NCBI GenBank assembly: GCA_964559135.1
Contig: CAZLGG010000040.1
Location: forward strand, 1 to 33,128
Direction: 5' to 3'
Origin: DRQF01 sp964559135
Lineage (GTDB): Bacteria; Planctomycetota; GCA-002687715; DRQF01
DNA length: 33,128 nucleotides
This document shows, piece by piece, positions 23,156 to 33,128 of the stretch. The first letter of the stretch is position 1, and each line of letters opens with the position of its first letter. The notes below the pieces were generated by a model, which searched no databases, was not told the DNA's origin, and saw only the letters and a list, made by a program, of their open reading frames with translations. Made by a program: the position numbers and the translations under genes.

Positions 23156-25699
23156 ATGATGACCAACACTGACTTCGCACTTCGGCTCCCGATCTGGGGA
23201 GCATTTCTCCTCCTCTCGACCCTCCTCCCACAAGGGGCGGCTCAACAACCTCGATTCGGCCTCGTCCACGAGACGCCCATCCCGAACGGCGCACACCCGG
23301 CGTTTGCAACTGCGGCCGGTGATGTGGACGGCGACGGCGACATCGATCTGTTTGTCGCGTCGTTCCAATCGAACCAACTCCTTCTCAACGATGGCAGCGG
23401 TCACTTCACCGATGCCTCCGCCCAGCTTCCCACGGTGGCGGGCTTCGCGCTCGACTGCGAGATGGGCGACGTGGACGGCGACGGAGACCTGGATATCGTC
23501 CTCGCATCGTTGACGCTCGGAGGAGGCATCACGATCTTCATCAACGGCGGCGGAGGAACCTTCACCCTCGCAAGCCCCGCGATCATCCTCCCGGCCGGGT
23601 CCATTCCCCAGAGCGTGGAACTCGGGGACCTGGACGGAGACGGGGACCTGGACATCGTAGCGGCGGGGGGTCAGGTCCTCGTCGTGAGGAACACCGGCGG
23701 AGGCACTTTCGCCTTCGCCGCCGCAGCCGTAGCGGCCGGCGTCATCACCGGTACGAAATCTGTCGGCCTGTCGGATCTGGACGGAGACGGGGATCTCGAC
23801 ATTCTCGCCAGCTCCGCCATCGGAGCCACTGCGGTGCTCATCAACAGCGGCTTTGGGACGTTCGCCCCGGGCACCGGCACGTTTCCGCCGGGCGCAGCGC
23901 CCATCGAGCAGATCGTCCTCGGCGACGTGGATGGGGACGGCGACGACGATGCGTTCCTGATCCTGGCTCTTTCCGGCGCAGCCCTCTACCTCAACGACGG
24001 CAGCGGCGGTTTCTCCGTCGCGCCGGTCCAACTCCCGACCTTGAGCGGATACGCGAGGACGATCAGCCTCGTGGATGTGGACGCGGACGGAGACATCGAT
24101 GCCCTCGCCGGGACGAACGACAGTTCCGTACTTCTCGTCAACTCCGGTGCAGGCCTTTTCACGGTTGCAACCGGGCAGGTTCCCCAGGACGCCGAACTCA
24201 CCGGCTCGACGGCCTTTGCCGTCGCGGACCTGGATCAAGATGGCGACCCGGACGTCTACAACGGAAGTAGCGCTCCGACGGTGTGGTTCAACGACGGCAT
24301 GGGGAGCTTCCAGATTCTCCCCGGTCTCACTCCCGTGATCGGTCGGACCACGAACGCCGTGGCCCTCGGAGACTTGGACGCCGACGGTGACCTGGACGCC
24401 GTCGTGGGGAATGATGGATTGGACCATCTGTTGATCAACGACGGTTCGGGAGCTTTCGACTTCGTCGGCGGCGCCACCTCGGCCTTCCCTTCACCGGGCG
24501 GCTCCGGAGCGAACGACGTCCGCTTGAGCGACGTGGATGGGGACGGCGACCTCGACGCCTTGTTGATGACGCCGGGGGCGCCCATCGCCCTGCTTCTCAA
24601 CAACGGGGCGGCGGTCTTCACCGACGCATCCAGCCAGATCGTCAACGGCCCGTCATCGGAAGTCTCGAGTTTCGACGTCGGTGACGTCGATGCCGATGGC
24701 GATATCGACCTGCTCGTGGGCACGGGGGCTCCGTTTCCGAATCGCCTGTTCCTCAATGACGGCTCGGGGAATTTCATGGACGCGAGCGGCCTGTTGCCCG
24801 GCCTGCTGGCTCACACCTCCGGGGTTCATCTCGTCGACGTGGATACCGACGGCGACCTGGATGCCATCATCCGAAGGCTGCAGGGCACCATCGGCTACGA
24901 GGTCTGGATCAACAATGGGACGGGCGCCTTCACGGCCTTGCCCCTTGCCAGCCCTCCGAACGGCCCCGGCCTCTCCGAAGTCGTCGCCTTGGGAGACGTG
25001 GACGGGGACGGCGACGTCGATATCGCGACCTCGGCGCCCCGGCTCTACCTGAACAACGGCGCGGGGGTTTTTACCCTCCAACCCTCGTCCTCCGCCTTCG
25101 TGGGAGCTCATCCCGGCCTCTCCGCCGCCGGGCTGTTCGACATCGACGGAGACGGCGACCTGGATCTCGTCACCGATGATGTCAAATCCGGGTCCCCGTC
25201 GGGGAATCGACTCTACATCAACGACGGCACCGGAGTCTTCACGGCGGCGCCCAGCGCCCTTCCCGCGATCCGCGGAACGACGGCCCTCGCCGCCGCGGAC
25301 CTGGACGGGGACGGCGACGTGGACGTGTTCGCGGGGAATAGTGGCCAGGACCGCATCTTCACCGGACTGACGCGTCAATTGGCATGGAGACAGACGCCTC
25401 GTTACTCCCGGCCGCTGACTCTCGACATTTGGGGACCGCCCAACTCCGGTTGGGCTCTGCTCGCATCGCTGGGAACCGGGAGCCAGATGGTGCCGCCTCT
25501 CGGCGTCTTCCGCCTGGATCTGGCCTCGACCGTGGTCGTCGCCCAGGGAACCCTGGACGCCCAGGGCATGGCGAGTCTTTCGACCGTCGCCGCTCCCAAT
25601 CCGGGAGGCCCACCGCTGACGTTCGACCTCCAGGCCGTTGTCGGTGCCTCGTCGTTGCGCTTCACGAACTTGGAGATCCTCCGCTTCCTCGACCTCTGA
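23156..25699 (+). CDS. Secreted FG-GAP/VCBS repeat protein with Planctomycetota-type C-terminal domain
   Basis: An 847-residue secreted protein and the only plus-strand gene. A signal peptide (hydrophobic core LPIWGAFLLLSTLLPQGA) ends near AAQ-QPRF at residue 31. The body is a run of about 40-55-residue repeats, each with a calcium-binding loop of the DVDGDGDLD type; I count fourteen such loops, predicting a seven-bladed-propeller-like FG-GAP/VCBS fold or two of them. The last ~110 residues (from about LTLDIWGPPNSGWALLASLG through LTFDLQAVV to FTNLEI) form a beta-rich domain that I associate with secreted Planctomycetota proteins and may serve in surface attachment or export. The ATG at 23156 has AAGGG five bases upstream. 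Likely role is extracellular adhesion or ligand binding; ligand unknown. Confidence 0.9.
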   Translation: MMTNTDFALRLPIWGAFLLLSTLLPQGAAQQPRFGLVHETPIPNGAHPAFATAAGDVDGDGDIDLFVASFQSNQLLLNDGSGHFTDASAQLPTVAGFALDCEMGDVDGDGDLDIVLASLTLGGGITIFINGGGGTFTLASPAIILPAGSIPQSVELGDLDGDGDLDIVAAGGQVLVVRNTGGGTFAFAAAAVAAGVITGTKSVGLSDLDGDGDLDILASSAIGATAVLINSGFGTFAPGTGTFPPGAAPIEQIVLGDVDGDGDDDAFLILALSGAALYLNDGSGGFSVAPVQLPTLSGYARTISLVDVDADGDIDALAGTNDSSVLLVNSGAGLFTVATGQVPQDAELTGSTAFAVADLDQDGDPDVYNGSSAPTVWFNDGMGSFQILPGLTPVIGRTTNAVALGDLDADGDLDAVVGNDGLDHLLINDGSGAFDFVGGATSAFPSPGGSGANDVRLSDVDGDGDLDALLMTPGAPIALLLNNGAAVFTDASSQIVNGPSSEVSSFDVGDVDADGDIDLLVGTGAPFPNRLFLNDGSGNFMDASGLLPGLLAHTSGVHLVDVDTDGDLDAIIRRLQGTIGYEVWINNGTGAFTALPLASPPNGPGLSEVVALGDVDGDGDVDIATSAPRLYLNNGAGVFTLQPSSSAFVGAHPGLSAAGLFDIDGDGDLDLVTDDVKSGSPSGNRLYINDGTGVFTAAPSALPAIRGTTALAAADLDGDGDVDVFAGNSGQDRIFTGLTRQLAWRQTPRYSRPLTLDIWGPPNSGWALLASLGTGSQMVPPLGVFRLDLASTVVVAQGTLDAQGMASLSTVAAPNPGGPPLTFDLQAVVGASSLRFTNLEILRFLDL

Positions 25700-25723
25700 C
25701 TCCGTCACCGGACGGGCTTCTCC

Positions 25724-25755
25724 CCGGGGGATCGGTCTGCCGACCGGTCCCCCGG
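25724..25755. terminator. Hairpin between the convergent secreted-protein and copA genes
   Basis: CCGGGGGA and TCCCCCGG form an 8-bp stem with a further small TCGG/CCGA hairpin inside. It lies in the 70-base gap where the plus-strand gene meets copA, the right place for a bidirectional terminator. Neither side has a good T-run, so the call rests on position and stem strength. Confidence 0.45.
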
Positions 25756-25769
25756 ACTTCTCGTGTCCG

Positions 25770-27950
25770 TCAAAGGGCCGCCTTGCGCAGGCGGAGAGCG
25801 TTGAGGACGACGGAAAGCGAGCTGAAACTCATGGCCGCGGCTGCGATCATGGGGCTGAGGAGAATACCGAAGACGGGATAGAGAACACCTCCGGCGATGG
25901 GAACCCCCAGGGCGTTGTAGATGAAAGCGAAGAAGAGGTTTTGCCGGATGTTCGACATGGTGGCGCGGCTGAGCCGCCGGGCCCGGCAAATGCCGCGAAG
26001 GTCGCCCTTGACCAGCGTGACGCCGGCGGATTCCATCGCGACATCCGTTCCCGTTCCCATGGCGATGCCCACGTCGGCCGTGGCGAGAGCCGGTGCGTCG
26101 TTGACGCCATCTCCGGCCATCGCCACCATGTGGCCCTCCCCCTGGAGCCGCTTGACGACGCGAGCTTTTTCATCCGGCAAGACCTCGGCAATCACTTCGT
26201 CGATGTCGAGTCTTCCCGCGACTTCCTTGGCCGTCGCGGGGTTGTCGCCGGTCAGTAGAACGATGCGGAGCCCCTCGGCGTGGAGTTCCCGAATCGCCTC
26301 CGGAGTCGTCGGCCGAATCGGATCTCCGAGGGCCAAGAGCCCCGCGGGTTGGCCATCCGCGGCCACGTAAACGACGGTCAAGGACTTGTCCCTCAATCTC
26401 TTGGCTTCGTTGTCGAGGGGTTCGGTGGAGACGCCGAGGTCGTTCATGAGCTTCTCGGTGCCCACCGCGACCTTGTGAGAGCCCACCATTCCATGAAGAC
26501 CTCGACCCGTGACACTCTCCACCTGCTTGGGCGTCTCGAGTCCGAGATCGCGAGACTCCGCCGCGCGTACGATGGCCTCGCCCAAGGGATGCTCGCTGGC
26601 GCGCTCCAGACTCGCAGCCAGCTTCAGGCAATCCTCGGCCGTGAAGCCTTCAGCGCTGACGGTTTCCTCGAGATCCGGATGCCCTTCCGTCAGGGTCCCC
26701 GTCTTGTCGACGACGAGCACGTCGACCTCGCGGAAATGCTCGATGGCTTCCGCCGATCGGAAAAGGACCCCCATCCGAGCACCCCGTCCCGTCGCCACCA
26801 TGATCGACATGGGAGTAGCCAAACCCAGAGCGCAGGGGCACGCGATGATGAGAACGGCCACCGCGTTGACGAGCGCGTGCGCCATGCGGGGCTCGGGACC
26901 GATCCATGCCCAGATGATGAACACAAGGATCGCGATCCCGACGACGATGGGAACGAAGACGCCCGCCACGCGATCCGCGAGTCCTTGGATCGGCGCACGA
27001 CTTCGCTGGGCTTCCGCCACCATCTGGATGATGCGGGCAAACAGCGTGTCCGAACCGACTTTCTCGGCCTCCATGAGCACAGACCCCGTCCCGTTCACGG
27101 TGGATGCGATGAGCCGATCGCCCTGGTGTTTCAGCACGGGGACCGGCTCTCCGGTCACGGTGGACTCGTCCACGGAACTCTCCCCTTCCACGACGACACC
27201 GTCGACGGGAATGCGCTCCCCCGGCCTGACCCGCAGCTTCTGCCCGATCTTCACCGTTTCGACCAGCACCTCCTCCTCCCGTCCGTCGTCCATCACGAGG
27301 CGGGCGGTTTTCGGCGCCAGGTCGAGCAGCTCGCGGATGGCGGCTCCGGCGCTCGTCCGGGCCTTCAATTCCATGACCTGGCCCAGGAGGACGAGGACCA
27401 CGATCACCGCCGCGGACTCGAAGTAGACAGGCAACTGCCCCGACGCGTCTCGGAACGAGTCGGGAAAGATTTGCGGAAAGAGAACGGCCGTGGCGCTGAA
27501 GAGGTAGGCGACCAGGACGCCCAGACCGATCAGCGTGAACATGTTCAGCTTCATCGTCTTGAGCGAGCGCGCGCCCCGTTCCAGAAACGGCCACCCGGAC
27601 CAGAAAACGACAGGTGCCGAAAGAATCAGTTGCAGCCAGTGGATCACCGCCGGGGAGACGGTTTCCAGCCCGCCCCGACCAGGCAGAAATTCGGCCATGG
27701 CCGCATAGAAGACGGGAATGGTCAGCACGAGCCCCACTCGGAATCGACGGCGCATGTCCGCCAATTCGGCATCCTCGTCTCCTTCCGTCGACGCCACCGG
27801 GTCCAAGGGCTGAAGACTCATGCCGCAGATGGGACACGGGCCGGGTGCCGTCTCCCTGACCTCGGGATGCATGGGGCAGGTATAGATGGCTCCAGCGACG
27901 GGTGCAGACTCGGGAGAGGCAACGCTCTCGTCGTGTTCATGGCAGCTCAT
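25770..27950 (-). CDS. copA: Copper-translocating P1B-type ATPase (CopA-like)
   Basis: A 726-residue inner-membrane pump. An N-terminal heavy-metal-binding motif YTCPMHPEVRETAPGPCPIC (23-42) replaces the usual HMA domains. The catalytic parts are complete: TGEP (266-269), membrane CPC (371-373), DKTGTLTEG with phosphorylated Asp415, the His-Pro pair (454-455), TGDN (567-570) and GDGVNDAP (613-620). Tyr678-Asn679 and Met707 with Ser711 (MSFSS) match the Cu(I)-type membrane sites, so export of Cu+ or Ag+ is likely. The ATG at 27950 has GGAG eight bases upstream. It follows the TRASH-repeat gene and a hairpin, and completes an export block with CusBA. The symbol is a family label, not proof of physiological role. 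Confidence 0.93.
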   Translation of the reverse strand: MSCHEHDESVASPESAPVAGAIYTCPMHPEVRETAPGPCPICGMSLQPLDPVASTEGDEDAELADMRRRFRVGLVLTIPVFYAAMAEFLPGRGGLETVSPAVIHWLQLILSAPVVFWSGWPFLERGARSLKTMKLNMFTLIGLGVLVAYLFSATAVLFPQIFPDSFRDASGQLPVYFESAAVIVVLVLLGQVMELKARTSAGAAIRELLDLAPKTARLVMDDGREEEVLVETVKIGQKLRVRPGERIPVDGVVVEGESSVDESTVTGEPVPVLKHQGDRLIASTVNGTGSVLMEAEKVGSDTLFARIIQMVAEAQRSRAPIQGLADRVAGVFVPIVVGIAILVFIIWAWIGPEPRMAHALVNAVAVLIIACPCALGLATPMSIMVATGRGARMGVLFRSAEAIEHFREVDVLVVDKTGTLTEGHPDLEETVSAEGFTAEDCLKLAASLERASEHPLGEAIVRAAESRDLGLETPKQVESVTGRGLHGMVGSHKVAVGTEKLMNDLGVSTEPLDNEAKRLRDKSLTVVYVAADGQPAGLLALGDPIRPTTPEAIRELHAEGLRIVLLTGDNPATAKEVAGRLDIDEVIAEVLPDEKARVVKRLQGEGHMVAMAGDGVNDAPALATADVGIAMGTGTDVAMESAGVTLVKGDLRGICRARRLSRATMSNIRQNLFFAFIYNALGVPIAGGVLYPVFGILLSPMIAAAAMSFSSLSVVLNALRLRKAAL

Positions 27951-27996
27951 GGCGTCTTCTCCGTAATGACAGGGCTACTCGGGGATTAAACGGCGC

Positions 27997-28022
27997 GAGG
28001 CCGGAGCGTGCGCTCCGGCCTC
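27997..28022 (-). terminator. Hairpin between the TRASH-repeat gene and copA
   Basis: GAGGCCGGAGC and GCTCCGGCCTC make an 11-bp perfect stem around a four-base loop, 28 bases after the stop at 28051. On the minus strand it is followed by GCGCCGTTTAAT, a weak T-tract. It may be a partial terminator that lowers copA expression relative to the upstream genes, or an RNA-stability hairpin. Confidence 0.5.
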
Positions 28023-28050
28023 ACCTGAGAAACGATTTCGTGAAGGGACT

Positions 28051-28650
28051 CTAGTTGCGGCTGCCCTTGCCGTTTGCCGCGGTCTTCTTGGGCATGAACT
28101 TCTCGGGGTTCTTGCTGAACTCCTCGATGCAATCCTCGCAGCAAAGACCGACGATTTTCTTCTTGTAGACCACAAAGATGGCGGGATCGACGTCGTCGTC
28201 CTTCTCCACCAGGCATTTCTTGTTGCCCAGTTCGGTGACGCCTTTCATGGTCAGCTTGGCCAAGGTGCGTCGAGCATTCTTCTTGACCTTCTTGGCGCAT
28301 CCCGGACAGCAAAGACCGATGCGGTGGCCTTGAACCACGATGCTCTTTCCAGGTTTCACCTTGCCGCCCATGATGGGGCACGTGGTGTTGCCGACATCCT
28401 TCACCTTGTCGGCGGGATAGGCCTTCACCAACGCGGCCTTGGGGTTGGCCTTGGCCATCTTCAGACACTTCTTGCAGCAGACGTAGACCCTCTGGCCATC
28501 CTCCTCCACGAAGAGATCCTTCTTCACCGGCTTGCCGGAGTAGGGGCAGGTCGCGTTGCCGAAGAAGGGCACTGTGACCTTGGAGGATTGGGCGGGAAGG
28601 GTTCCGAGAAGGGCCACTGTGGCCAGGGTCGTCATGAGAACTCTGAGCAT
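28051..28650 (-). CDS. Secreted protein with three TRASH/YHS-like CCxxC repeats
   Basis: A 199-residue exported protein, probably a periplasmic metal-binding factor. A signal peptide ends near LLGTLPAQ (15-21). Three repeats follow, about residues 32-77, 88-130 and 143-186, each with one Cys and then CCxxC about 22-24 residues later: Cys35/58-59-62, Cys91/114-115-118 and Cys146/170-171-174. The first two carry NATCP and NTTCP openings; the third has lost the Pro and has an acidic insert. Such Cys-rich zinc-ribbon-like modules occur in TRASH and YHS domains linked to metal handling. The ATG at 28650 has AAGGAG eight bases upstream and begins the signal peptide; an ATG at 28725 overlapping the cusA stop would bury it. 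Between CusA and CopA, a copper or silver chaperone role is likely but inferred. Confidence 0.83.
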   Translation of the reverse strand: MLRVLMTTLATVALLGTLPAQSSKVTVPFFGNATCPYSGKPVKKDLFVEEDGQRVYVCCKKCLKMAKANPKAALVKAYPADKVKDVGNTTCPIMGGKVKPGKSIVVQGHRIGLCCPGCAKKVKKNARRTLAKLTMKGVTELGNKKCLVEKDDDVDPAIFVVYKKKIVGLCCEDCIEEFSKNPEKFMPKKTAANGKGSRN

Positions 28651-28721
28651 GGATTGAACTCCTTGAAGAGGGGCTCCGCAAAAGGGAGCGGTCATCGAAT
28701 GAACGAAGGCCATGGGTGAAT

Positions 28722-32527
<3,806 letters not shown>

Positions 32528-32531
<4 letters not shown>

Positions 32532-33128
32532 TTCTGGACTCCCTCGTAAGTCTTCATGACGTCGCCGCACTCCAGCATTTCGCTTCCGAAGTAGGGGTTC
32601 TTCACGTCTTCCGTCCTCTGCAACCACGGGGCTCCTTCGCCCCCCAACGCCATGGGGCAGAACACTTCGAAATGCTTCTCCGTGCCCGCATGTTTGAATG
32701 CGCTCTCGAGATCGACGACGGCCTTCGAGAGATCGGCAAAAGCCGCCCGCGCGCCTCCGATTCTTGGGGCCGAACGGGCCGCCGAAGCCGCCTCCTTCAA
32801 TGCCTTGGAAAGGGCCATCCACCGAGTGTGCAACTCTCCCTGCACGCGGGTCATGTCGACACCGTCGACCGACTTTTCGAGCTCAGCCAAAGCCGTCTTC
32901 GCCGCGGCCAAGTCGTCGTTGGCGAGCGCTTTCCGCGCGGAGAAATAGGCCTCGTACACCGGGCCGAGGGCCTCGAGGAATCCGATGGGCGCCGCGGGAA
33001 GTTCACCCCCCTGGGCCGGCATGCTCATCATGCTGGGCCTGGCCTGGATCTGCAGAGCGCTGTCGATCTTGAAGTTGCCGTGCGTCACGACGACCTCCCC
33101 CTCCTCGAGCCCATCGAGAACGACGTAG
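32528..33128 (-). CDS. cusB: CusB-type membrane fusion protein, C-terminal part (5' end outside the window)
   Basis: The last 199 residues of an efflux adaptor; the reading frame stays open to the window edge. It enters in the final barrel, with VVLDGLEEGEVVVTHGNFKI followed by DSALQI, the usual C-terminal stretch of CusB proteins. A DUF3347-like helical domain follows (EALGPVYEAYFSARKALAND through the alanine-rich helices), then VFCPMALGGEGAPWLQ and VKNPYFGSEMLECG, a metal-binding tail with Cys and Met typical of such fusions. It links CusA to the outer-membrane channel and may hand over metal. Its stop overlaps the cusA start as ATGA. An internal GTG at 33088 is not a real start. Confidence 0.9.

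Noticed and set aside
23030..25708. Minus-strand open frames opposite the FG-GAP protein gene
   Set aside because: The repeated Asp-Gly-Asp codons leave the opposite strand free of stops; the antisense peptides just echo the repeats, with no start signals.
32532..32822. N-terminal extension of cusA
   Set aside because: It lies in another frame of the cusB coding sequence and has no pump-like sequence; the ATGA overlap at 32531 fixes the start.

Overview
The window reads as chromosomal DNA of a GC-rich, didermic bacterium, most likely an uncultured-type Planctomycetota. It carries lpxC, skp and bamA, so there is an outer membrane with lipid A-type lipids. Three features point to Planctomycetota: a secreted FG-GAP protein ends in a C-terminal domain that I associate with secreted proteins of that phylum, TatC carries a large soluble tail ending in a HEAT-like segment, and YchF is divergent. 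This assignment is pattern recognition, not a computed phylogeny. Every gene but one lies on the minus strand, so transcription runs from high to low coordinates.

From right to left, 33128-25770 is a heavy-metal (probably copper/silver) export block: the end of a CusB-type adaptor, an enlarged CusA-type RND pump with an ATGA overlap, a small secreted protein with three TRASH/YHS-like CCxxC repeats, and a CopA-type P1B ATPase. Then comes the only plus-strand gene (23156-25699), a secreted protein with fourteen DxDxDGDxD calcium loops, preceded by about 0.8 kb without a convincing gene. Region 22336-18338 holds a membrane-anchored coiled-coil protein with a BRCT-like end, tatC and ychF.

Region 18285-12695 is a housekeeping string: cinA, two tRNA-Gln genes, glmU, rplY, pth, rpsF, rpsR and rplI, several with 4-base stop/start overlaps. 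In many bacteria dnaB follows rplI directly. Here dnaB (3386-4735), followed by bamA, skp and the first codons of lpxC, is separated from rplI by about 7.9 kb.

That gap holds the most unusual part of the window, a five-gene block on one strand (12296-5009): an SDR thioester-reductase-like protein fused to an SCP2-like lipid-binding domain, a small ANL-type (LuxE/PaaK-like) adenylating protein, a COG2945-like alpha/beta hydrolase, a membrane-anchored protein with a thioredoxin-like CVAC domain, and an ArsS-like radical SAM protein carrying a novel N-terminal half made of two copies of one domain. The reductase/adenylase/hydrolase trio resembles LuxC/LuxE/LuxD in chemistry though not in the reductase fold. 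I propose that the block makes or modifies an acyl-derived molecule. Its product cannot be told from sequence alone.
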